From contig JANQPK010000451.1 of the NCBI GenBank assembly GCA_028289505.1, forward strand, positions 1-5,090: a DNA stretch of 5,090 bases, written 5' to 3'. The notes below the pieces were generated by a model, which made no database searches, was not told the DNA's origin, and worked only from the letters and a program-made list of their open reading frames with translations. The stretch is from Cyclobacteriaceae bacterium. GTDB lineage: Bacteria; Bacteroidota; Bacteroidia; Cytophagales; Cyclobacteriaceae. The position numbers and the translations under genes are program-made. Shown piece after piece: positions 1-5,090 of the stretch; positions within the stretch are counted from its first letter, which is position 1, and every line of letters starts with the position of its first letter.

Positions 1-407
1 TAGCGGTGCTGATGGGGTTAGAATTGCAGATATCAATCAGAAAACTGGATACTAGCGGATTAAACTGGAGCAGCCATAAAATCCCAATTCCAGATATCAC
101 TGGGTTTGCTAAGGCAGTGAAAGTGGCCGATATGGATCTGGATGGAAAACCTGATATCGTATTCAGCTCTAATACCATGGGCGATGATTCCAAGTCCGGC
201 ATCTATTGGCTATCATACCACAATACACCGATGGAAAGGCATTGGAGCTGGCATCCTTTAAGTGGTCCGGAAGGATATAAATTTGACCGGTTAGAACTGT
301 TGGACCTTGACGGTGACGGCGATCTTGATGTATTGACCTGCGAGGAGAATTACGGCACCGTTAGTAAAGGTTTAGGGGTTATTTGGTACCAGAATCCACA
401 TTTTTAG
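1..407 (+). CDS. FG-GAP/VCBS-like repeat (beta-propeller) protein, C-terminal end, 5' partial
   Basis: The reading frame is open from the left edge (first whole codon at position 3) to a TAG at 405-407, so this is the last ~135 residues of a longer protein. The GTG at 6 and ATG at 12 are probably internal codons. Two acidic calcium-binding-like loops of the DxDxDGxxD type are visible: ADMDLDGKPD (bases 126-155) and LDLDGDGDLD (bases 300-329). The second is followed by a conserved-looking ending, LGVIWYQNP. The GPEG..FD..ELLDLDGDGDLDVLTCEE wording resembles the last blade of secreted VCBS/FG-GAP propeller proteins of Bacteroidota and Planctomycetes. Such proteins are normally exported, but the signal peptide would lie off the window. 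The protein ends just after the last blade, so no type IX secretion C-terminal domain follows. It is convergent with the regulator gene, with a 57-bp gap, and has no evident functional link to the efflux genes. The family call is fairly sure; the biological role is unknown. Confidence 0.8.
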   Translation, partial: AVLMGLELQISIRKLDTSGLNWSSHKIPIPDITGFAKAVKVADMDLDGKPDIVFSSNTMGDDSKSGIYWLSYHNTPMERHWSWHPLSGPEGYKFDRLELLDLDGDGDLDVLTCEENYGTVSKGLGVIWYQNPHF

Positions 408-470
408 CCAACGTGCCAACTAGCAACCGCCAACTGCCAACTGCCAACTGTTAATTGTTAACTGTCAAGT
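408..470. repeat. Degenerate heptanucleotide array, GCCAACT type
   Basis: The gap between the two convergent genes is almost entirely 7-bp units. In register from 415 they read GCCAACT, AGCAACC, GCCAACT, GCCAACT, GCCAACT, GTTAATT, GTTAACT, GTCAAGT. Three perfect units are contiguous at 429-449 and the rest are decayed versions. The last unit (464-470) includes the TGA stop codon of the minus-strand regulator (465-467). This resembles the short tandemly repeated repetitive heptamers known from cyanobacterial intergenic regions and seen in Bacteroidota spacers. No Rho-independent terminator is visible for either gene. Confidence 0.85.
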
Positions 471-1802
471 ATTTATTCCGTATTGCTTCAACTTGTTATA
501 CAGAGTTTTGCGGTCAATATTAAGTATATCAGCAGCTTTTGATTTATTATACTTGGTTTTTTCAAGGGTAGCTAAAATGATCTCCCGCTCTTGAGACTCC
601 GTTTGACTGCGTAAATCTCCCGATGCGATTGACTGGGTTTTGGTCAGCGGCTTAGACAGTTCAGAAGGCAAATGCTCCAATTGAATCTCTTGGTTATGGC
701 AAAGCAGCACCCCACGCTTTATGATGTTTTTCATTTCCCTGAGGTTACCCGGCCAAGGGTATTGGAGAAACAAATCAGATACTTCGACACTAAACCTAGC
801 TACATTTTTTCCCAGCTCATGGTTTGCCTTCTCCAGAAAGTATTGAGCAAATAAGCTAATATCCTCTCCCCTTTCTCGTAATGGGGGAATCTCCATGCTG
901 AATTCGTTCAAGCGATGATAGAGATCTTCGCGAAACCCTTTTTCCCCAACCGCTACTTTAAGGTCCTCATTCGATGCTGCGATAATTCTGACATCGATGG
1001 GGATATCATGCTTTCCTCCCACTTTACGAATCATGCGTTCTTGTAAGGCACGCAGCAACTTAATTTGAACCTGATAACTCAGATTGGCAATTTCATCTAA
1101 AAACAAGGTGCCACCATGTGCCAGCTCAAACTGTCCGGTTTTATCTCCGATGGCTCCGGTGAATGATCCTTTTATATGTCCAAACAACTCACTGGCGGCT
1201 AACTCATCGCTGAGTGCTCCACAATCCAAGGCTACAAATGGTTTTTTATTCCGTGCACTCATCAGATGAATTTTACGGGCAACATATTCCTTACCGGTGC
1301 CACTTTCGCCTTTGATCAAGACCGACATGTTGGTGGGGGCCACCAGTGCCAGATGCTGCTCCAGCGTTTTGGCGGCCTGGCTTTTACCCACCAGGTATTC
1401 AAACCCTGATACCGATCGATCTTTTTCCGATTTGGGATTAGGATCAAGCAAGGTATTTATAATCATCAGTATCTCGTCTGGGTTGACTGGTTTGGATACA
1501 TACTCATATGCACCCAGTTTAATGGCTTGAACCGCAGTTTTAATCTCCCCATATCCAGTCATCAGCACTACCGGCATTTTTGGGTTATGTCGCTTGATAT
1601 GTTTGAGGACTTCAATACCTGTGATGTCCGGGAGTCTCAGGTCGGTCAACACCAGGCTAAATTCGTGGTTGGCTAATTCCCTAATGCAGTCTTTTCCGGT
1701 TTGCACCTTTAGCGCCTGGTAGCCATTTTTCTCCAAAAAAGTGCCCAGCATCAATCCAAAAGCCGGGTCGTCGTCTACGATTAAAATCCTGGATTTCGTC
1801 AT
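465..1802 (-). CDS. Sigma54-dependent two-component response regulator, NtrC family (REC / AAA+ / Fis-type HTH)
   Basis: The 445-residue protein has the usual length and order of an NtrC-class transcription activator. The receiver domain spans about residues 5-118: acidic pocket D10-D12, phospho-acceptor D54 in LTDLRLPD, then T82 and K104. The sigma54-interaction AAA+ domain spans about 137-370. It shows Walker A GESGTGKE (165-172), sigma54-contact loop GSFTGA (212-217), Walker B GGTLFLDEI (230-238), the FREDLYHRLN arginine-finger region (290-299), IPPLRER (305-311) and WPGNLRE (350-356). A Fis-type helix-turn-helix closes the protein (about 405-442, with NKSKAADILNIDRKTLYNKL). When phosphorylated it should oligomerise, bind enhancer sites and hydrolyse ATP to open sigma54 promoters in the cytoplasm. 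The loop has Ser instead of the usual Ala (GAFTGA), with the key Phe and Thr kept. The ATG at 1802 leads straight into the receiver fold and no Shine-Dalgarno sequence precedes it. No partner kinase is in the window. The neighbouring pump suggests, but does not prove, its target. Confidence 0.95.
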   Translation of the reverse strand: MTKSRILIVDDDPAFGLMLGTFLEKNGYQALKVQTGKDCIRELANHEFSLVLTDLRLPDITGIEVLKHIKRHNPKMPVVLMTGYGEIKTAVQAIKLGAYEYVSKPVNPDEILMIINTLLDPNPKSEKDRSVSGFEYLVGKSQAAKTLEQHLALVAPTNMSVLIKGESGTGKEYVARKIHLMSARNKKPFVALDCGALSDELAASELFGHIKGSFTGAIGDKTGQFELAHGGTLFLDEIANLSYQVQIKLLRALQERMIRKVGGKHDIPIDVRIIAASNEDLKVAVGEKGFREDLYHRLNEFSMEIPPLRERGEDISLFAQYFLEKANHELGKNVARFSVEVSDLFLQYPWPGNLREMKNIIKRGVLLCHNQEIQLEHLPSELSKPLTKTQSIASGDLRSQTESQEREIILATLEKTKYNKSKAADILNIDRKTLYNKLKQYGINT

Positions 1803-1830
1803 CGCGTTAAGATAGAACTTTTTTAGTTAA

Positions 1831-2005
1831 GGGTTGCGGGTTGCAGGTTTCGGGTTGCAGGTTTCGGGTTTCGGGTTTTGGGTTGCTTGGCAGTTGGAAT
1901 TTGGTGCTTACTTGTCCGTTGGCATTTGATACTTGGAATTTCCCTTTTGTCAGTTGGAATTTGGTGCTTACTTGTTGCTTGGGATTTGATATTTGACATT
2001 TACCT
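1831..2005. repeat. Degenerate heptanucleotide array, GGGTTGC/GGGTTTC passing into TTG-every-7-bp sequence
   Basis: The spacer between the tolC-like gene and the regulator is 7-bp periodic nearly throughout. From 1831 to 1886 there are eight contiguous units: GGGTTGC, GGGTTGC, AGGTTTC, GGGTTGC, AGGTTTC, GGGTTTC, GGGTTTT, GGGTTGC. These are followed by TTGGCAG, TTGGAAT and TTGGTGC (1887-1907). After a 4-bp phase shift, TTG recurs at 1912, 1919, 1926, 1933, 1947, 1954, 1961 and 1975, with related triplets filling the missed positions. Strand composition is strongly skewed, with G and T on the plus strand. No conserved ORF, tRNA-like fold, strong hairpin or Bacteroidota -7 element (TAnnTTTG) is visible on the minus strand here. 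Positions 1803-1830, next to the regulator start, are AT-rich and outside the array. Confidence 0.85.
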
Positions 2006-2010
2006 ATGAA
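1891..2010. repeat. Direct duplication, two copies with a 60-bp period
   Basis: Copy 1 starts at 1891 and copy 2 at 1951. The first 25 bases of each (1891-1915 and 1951-1975) are identical, beginning CAGTTGGAATTTGG. By hand alignment about 43 of the first 50 positions and 48 of all 60 match, with divergence growing toward the end of the unit. The block lies inside the heptamer-periodic spacer, but its 60-bp period is not a multiple of 7. It is therefore a separate, larger duplication event superimposed on the short repeats. Confidence 0.85.
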
Positions 2011-2019
2011 AGGTCTGCT

Positions 2020-3360
2020 CTAGTTTGGCTGATAGGCGTTCAATATTCCGCCGGTCAGCCTCAGTAACTCGGTATCGGTTTGTACCAAATCGAATTTTGA
2101 TTGCAGGTTGCGCAGAGCGGCTTGCAGGTAATTTACCTGGATATCGCGATAGTTGAACGAATTAATAGTACCGTTCTTGTAGCGTTCTTCCGATAAATCA
2201 AGGTTTAAAGAGGCGTTTTCCAGGCTCTCTTCGGATATTTCCAGCAGCTTCTTCCTTACATTGTAGCGATCAAGCGCACTGAGTAAATCGTTGTGTAATG
2301 CTAGCTTCAATTCCTCCGTTTCCAGGTTACCCATAGCCTCCTGAATACGAGCATTCCTGATCTGTCTTTTTATACGCCCCCCATCAAACAAGGTAAATGC
2401 CAGAGTGAAATTGGCAAAATAATTAGTAGTTCGTGATTTAATTACCTCCTCAGGGCCACTTTCACCACCACCAAAAACAGCTTCACTTAGATCCTGCCAG
2501 TTCCTGGTGTAGGAATATCCAAAGCCTAAATCCAAAGTGGGACTGCGGTCCGCTTTATTGAGGGCGGTGGTATTGCGCAGCAACTCCTGATTAACGTATT
2601 GATTCCTCAAATTGCTGTTACTGTTGGTCATCTTAGCATATAAATCCTGGTAACTGTAAGTGTGGGTGGGATTATTCAAGGTACCAGTCAGCAAAAACCG
2701 TTTGTTCAAGTCCTCAGATAACAACAAATTGAGATTCCGATGAGCGTTCTCATAAACCAACTCTTGCAGCACGTAATTTGAAGAGTCAGTCAGATAGGCA
2801 TCCTTATCCTGCAGAATATCAAAGGTCACTGCACTACCCAAATCCTTTCGAATCAGCACATGCTGATATCGGTCGCCGGATAAGGTTAAGATCTCCCCCA
2901 GAACTTCAAGTCGCTCCTGCTCCAGTAGAACCGCGTAGTAGGCCTCTACAATGGCTTGTACGGCATTTTCTATAACGATCTGGGCATTGCCATCACTTTG
3001 AGTCTCCAATAGCTCTAAACGCCTCTTTGTGATGTTTACCCTGAAACCATCAAAAATAATCCACCTGGCAGCGATTACCGGGTTGAGGTCGTTTGAACTA
3101 ACCTGACCCTGAAGGAAAGAAGCGGGATTATCAATATCCGTTATAGTGTTATTCTGGCCCATGGTGATATCGATGGCCGGATAGCGCCCAGCTTGACCCC
3201 AATTATTGTTATTCCTGGCAATCTGCTGGTTCTGCTTTTCAATCCGGATGCCGAAATTATTGGCCAAGCCCAGCTCAATGGCCTGTAACAAACTGAGTTG
3301 CTCCTGTGAAAAACCATGAAGAGTGGTGAATAACAGTACTAATGCTACGGCAATTCTCAT
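2020..3360 (-). CDS. TolC-family outer membrane efflux channel
   Basis: The 446-residue protein is typical in length for a TolC-like outer membrane factor. A signal peptide is clear: basic R2, hydrophobic stretch to about residue 14, likely cleavage after S18 (HGFS-QEQ). The mature start LSLLQAIELGLANNF is the characteristic N-terminal helix of the family. The protein shows the expected internal two-fold repeat. WIIFDGFRV in the first half and FTLFDGGRIKRQIRNARIQEA in the second both mark the barrel-to-helix transition. The second half ends with a typical helix, LSEERYKNGTINSFNYRDIQVNYLQAALRNLQ, running to LLRLTGG. It would trimerise into a barrel plus periplasmic tunnel and export substrates handed over by the upstream RND permease. 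Its ATG overlaps the permease stop codon (ATGA), indicating co-transcription and probable translational coupling. The substrate cannot be told from sequence. The family call is secure; no specific gene symbol is justified. Confidence 0.95.
   Translation of the reverse strand: MRIAVALVLLFTTLHGFSQEQLSLLQAIELGLANNFGIRIEKQNQQIARNNNNWGQAGRYPAIDITMGQNNTITDIDNPASFLQGQVSSNDLNPVIAARWIIFDGFRVNITKRRLELLETQSDGNAQIVIENAVQAIVEAYYAVLLEQERLEVLGEILTLSGDRYQHVLIRKDLGSAVTFDILQDKDAYLTDSSNYVLQELVYENAHRNLNLLLSEDLNKRFLLTGTLNNPTHTYSYQDLYAKMTNSNSNLRNQYVNQELLRNTTALNKADRSPTLDLGFGYSYTRNWQDLSEAVFGGGESGPEEVIKSRTTNYFANFTLAFTLFDGGRIKRQIRNARIQEAMGNLETEELKLALHNDLLSALDRYNVRKKLLEISEESLENASLNLDLSEERYKNGTINSFNYRDIQVNYLQAALRNLQSKFDLVQTDTELLRLTGGILNAYQPN
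3357..3360 (-). other. ATGA start/stop overlap coupling permease and TolC genes
   Basis: On the minus strand the TolC-like ATG (3360-3358) overlaps the permease TGA (3359-3357) by two bases, within a four-base ATGA. This places both genes on one transcript and makes re-initiation by terminating ribosomes likely. Confidence 0.9.
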
Positions 3361-5090
3361 ACGGTTATGCCCTCCTGGTCCTTTTCCAGGGGAATTTCAC
3401 TCCCATTATCATCAAAAATATGATCTTTATTCATATCAATAATCACCCGTTCTACACTCTCGGCATCAGGTTTTTTACCGGTCCATAACCATTTAGCTGC
3501 TCTCCGGATATCGTTGAAAATCAATATCATTACCGGGAAAAACAGCAGTATTATGGCCGTACCTATTAATACTCCATAGGCAATGGAAGCAGCCATTGGG
3601 ATCAGGAACTGGGCCTGGAAACTCTTTTCTGCCAGCAGCGGAAAAAGTCCCAACACCGTAGTTAATGAAGTCAGTACGATAGGTCTGAAACGGGCGATGC
3701 CTGCACTGTAGGCTGCATCGTAGAGAGACTGTCCCTCCTTTAAATTGCGGTTAAACCGGTCCAGGAATACCACCGCATCATTTATGATAACCCCACTCAA
3801 TGCCACCAATCCCCATGCACTAAACAGGCTCACTGGAATACCCTGGATGCCATGACCAACCACAGAACCCAGCCAGGATAGTGGAATCATGATCATTACC
3901 AGTACTGCCTGATAAAACGATTTGAAGGCCAGTATAATCATGATAAAGATAACCAGGAAGGCAATGCCAAAATACTGGAAGATCTCAGCCTGAGCTCGCT
4001 CACTCTCCCTTGACTGACCTCCCAGATCAATTTTCACTCCAGGGTATCTCTGTAATAGTTCAGGGATGATTTGGGTATTGACCTGTTCCATTATTGGCGG
4101 AACTTCCGCATAGGGGTCAATCAGGTCGGCCTCTACTGTAACTGCCTTACTGGTGCGATAATGCCTGATGGACGACACTCCTCTTTCTATATTGTAGGTG
4201 ATCAATTCGTTTACCGGATATTCAGAATCATTGCGGTAGTCCTTAACCTTCATTTTCTCCAGTTGACCAATACTCACCCGGCCAGATCCCGGATATCGCA
4301 CCCAAACTTTGACTTCATCGCTTCCTTTTTGTAAACGCTGTACTTCTTCTCCGAAAAATCCTTGCCTGATTTGCTTGGTAACTTCGTCGTGGGTCATTCC
4401 CAAAAAGTAGGCCTGCTGATTCAGGTCTATCTCAATCTCCCTCTTGCCTACTAACAAATCATCATTGATATCCTTGAGATCAGGAATATTGCGTAACTCA
4501 GCCTTTAGATATTCCTTAGCCGCTTCCAGTTCGTCCAGGTCTTTGCCCAGCAGTCTCACCGCCACTGGCTTGCCGAAGCGCATAAACCCACCCACCGTCA
4601 GTTTTTCTGCCTCTGGGACAGTACCGATTTTCTGCCTTACCCTGCTGATAAGCTCAAATCCGTCGATGGGGTCTCCATCCAGATCTCGGTGAAAGACCTG
4701 AACACTGCCCACATGACCTCCATTTTCACCACCGTCAGAAGAACTTCCCATGTTACCAAAGGTGTAGCTAACGAAGTCCTCTTCTTCCTCATACTGCTGT
4801 TTAAGTTCCTGATTGAGTTCCCAAATTTGTTTATCAAATCGCTTCAACAACTCTTCGGTCTGTTTTTCCGGGGTACCGGATTTCATGGTAAGGTTAACAC
4901 TGAAGCCAGAAAAAGGAATATTGGGAAAGAAGGTGGATTTGATGATTCCTCCAGCCAACAGACCGAAAACCACCGGAAACAATCCAACCAGGAATGCCAA
5001 CGAAATCAGCCGGTATCTCATGGTGAAACTCAGTGCTTTACCGTAAATCTGGTCACGCATAAATCGAATCACCCGGTCCATGACTTTACG
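3357..5090 (-). CDS. RND-superfamily efflux permease, C-terminal half, 5' partial (continues past the right edge)
   Basis: The frame is open to the window edge (Arg-Lys-Val precede the Met at 5081), and the content matches the second half of an AcrB-type protein, so the Met is internal and about half the protein is missing. Numbering from that Met: TM7 about 24-46, followed by FFPNIPFSGFSVNLTMKSGTP (51-71), the usual entry to the second periplasmic lobe. Porter and docking regions run to about 366 and include QGFFGEEVQRLQKG..EVKVWVRYP. TM8 is about 367-386, TM9 392-412, TM10 418-442, TM11 from about 466 and TM12 501-523, then an acidic cytoplasmic tail of about 50 residues. In TM10, LSGVIINDAVVFLD puts Asn where AcrB has the proton-relay Lys940; the TM11 Arg (FRPIVLTSLTT) is kept. 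This wording fits the RND subgroup with V/I-N-D/N in TM10 rather than classical AcrB. It would be the proton-driven inner-membrane pump of a tripartite system with the downstream TolC protein. An adaptor gene is expected upstream, outside the window. Substrate unknown. Confidence 0.93.
   Translation of the reverse strand, partial: RKVMDRVIRFMRDQIYGKALSFTMRYRLISLAFLVGLFPVVFGLLAGGIIKSTFFPNIPFSGFSVNLTMKSGTPEKQTEELLKRFDKQIWELNQELKQQYEEEEDFVSYTFGNMGSSSDGGENGGHVGSVQVFHRDLDGDPIDGFELISRVRQKIGTVPEAEKLTVGGFMRFGKPVAVRLLGKDLDELEAAKEYLKAELRNIPDLKDINDDLLVGKREIEIDLNQQAYFLGMTHDEVTKQIRQGFFGEEVQRLQKGSDEVKVWVRYPGSGRVSIGQLEKMKVKDYRNDSEYPVNELITYNIERGVSSIRHYRTSKAVTVEADLIDPYAEVPPIMEQVNTQIIPELLQRYPGVKIDLGGQSRESERAQAEIFQYFGIAFLVIFIMIILAFKSFYQAVLVMIMIPLSWLGSVVGHGIQGIPVSLFSAWGLVALSGVIINDAVVFLDRFNRNLKEGQSLYDAAYSAGIARFRPIVLTSLTTVLGLFPLLAEKSFQAQFLIPMAASIAYGVLIGTAIILLFFPVMILIFNDIRRAAKWLWTGKKPDAESVERVIIDMNKDHIFDDNGSEIPLEKDQEGITV
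3371..3376 (-). promoter_or_regulatory. Possible Shine-Dalgarno AGGAGG ahead of the TolC-like gene
   Basis: AGGAGG on the minus strand lies 10 bases before the TolC-like ATG, inside the last codons of the permease (encoding Gln-Glu-Gly). The spacing is slightly long but workable and supports the start at 3360. In Bacteroidota such sites are often weak or unused, and the same bases are needed for coding, so it may be chance. Confidence 0.35.

Noticed and set aside
2..55. A second frame at the left edge reads SGADGVRIADINQKTGY then stop, which looks like an FG-GAP motif and would suggest a frameshift into the frame ending at 407.
   Set aside because: The frame ending at 407 is itself open to the edge, and its residues there (AVLMGLELQISIRKLD, then NWSSHKIPIP) fit the strand-turn-strand expected before the next blade. 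The alternative frame's match is short and lacks the DGxxD completion.
450..462. GTTAA-TTG-TTAAC inverted repeat between the convergent genes as a bidirectional terminator.
   Set aside because: The stem has only 5 mostly A-T pairs with a 3-base loop and no T-tract. It is explained by two adjacent degenerate heptamers.
1887..1910. Sigma54 -24/-12-like promoter around TTGGCAGTTGG...GGTGCT.
   Set aside because: GG and GC elements are not at the required 10-base spacing, and the element would point along the plus strand, antisense to the TolC-like gene.
1831..2005. CRISPR array or insertion-sequence remnant in the repetitive spacer.
   Set aside because: There are no 25-40-bp repeats separated by unique spacers. 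The only long repeat is one 60-bp tandem duplication. No terminal inverted repeats, target duplications or transposase fragments are seen.
3405..3440. Possible EF-hand or dockerin-like calcium loop (DMNKDHIFDDNG) in the permease's cytoplasmic tail.
   Set aside because: It lacks the Gly at position 6 and the Glu at position 12 of the loop, and lies in an otherwise low-complexity acidic tail; there is too little support.
5079..5081. ATG as the true start of a 574-residue RND-like protein (a naturally half-sized permease).
   Set aside because: The frame continues to the window edge without a stop, and the protein begins exactly where the internal TM7 of a full RND permease would be, so a window-truncated full-length gene is simpler.

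Overview
The window looks like a piece of a Bacteroidota chromosome, probably a free-living, Cytophaga-like lineage. This is inferred from three things: the style of the proteins (a 446-residue TolC-type protein with a short signal peptide, and an NtrC-type regulator with Bacteroidota-like wording), the scarcity of Shine-Dalgarno sequences, and intergenic spacers built from degenerate heptanucleotide repeats. No 16S or other marker gene is present, so the assignment is tentative.

Layout. Positions 1-407 (+) hold the 3' end of a gene for an FG-GAP/VCBS-like beta-propeller protein. It converges on three minus-strand genes that fill the rest of the window. In transcription order (right to left) these are the C-terminal half of an RND-superfamily inner-membrane efflux permease (5090-3357, entering from beyond the right edge), a TolC-family outer-membrane channel (3360-2020) that overlaps the permease by ATGA, and, after a 217-bp repeat-filled spacer, a sigma54-dependent NtrC-family response regulator (1802-465).

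How the genes work together. The RND permease and the TolC channel are the inner- and outer-membrane parts of a tripartite efflux pump. The periplasmic adaptor (membrane fusion protein) is not in the window and would be expected upstream, beyond the right edge. The regulator is a complete REC / AAA+ / Fis-HTH protein that would activate sigma54 promoters when phosphorylated by an unseen histidine kinase. It is co-oriented with the pump genes, but the spacer and the lack of a recognisable promoter leave open whether it shares their transcript or controls them.

The least ordinary part is non-coding. Both gaps flanking the regulator (408-464 and 1803-2019) consist largely of 7-bp-periodic repeats. 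One is GCCAACT-type and the other GGGTT(G/T)C-type, passing into TTG-every-7-bp sequence. They share an 11-bp core in inverted orientation, and the left array includes the regulator's stop codon. The right gap also holds a direct duplication of about 60 bp. The coding content is conventional and I see no new multigene system.
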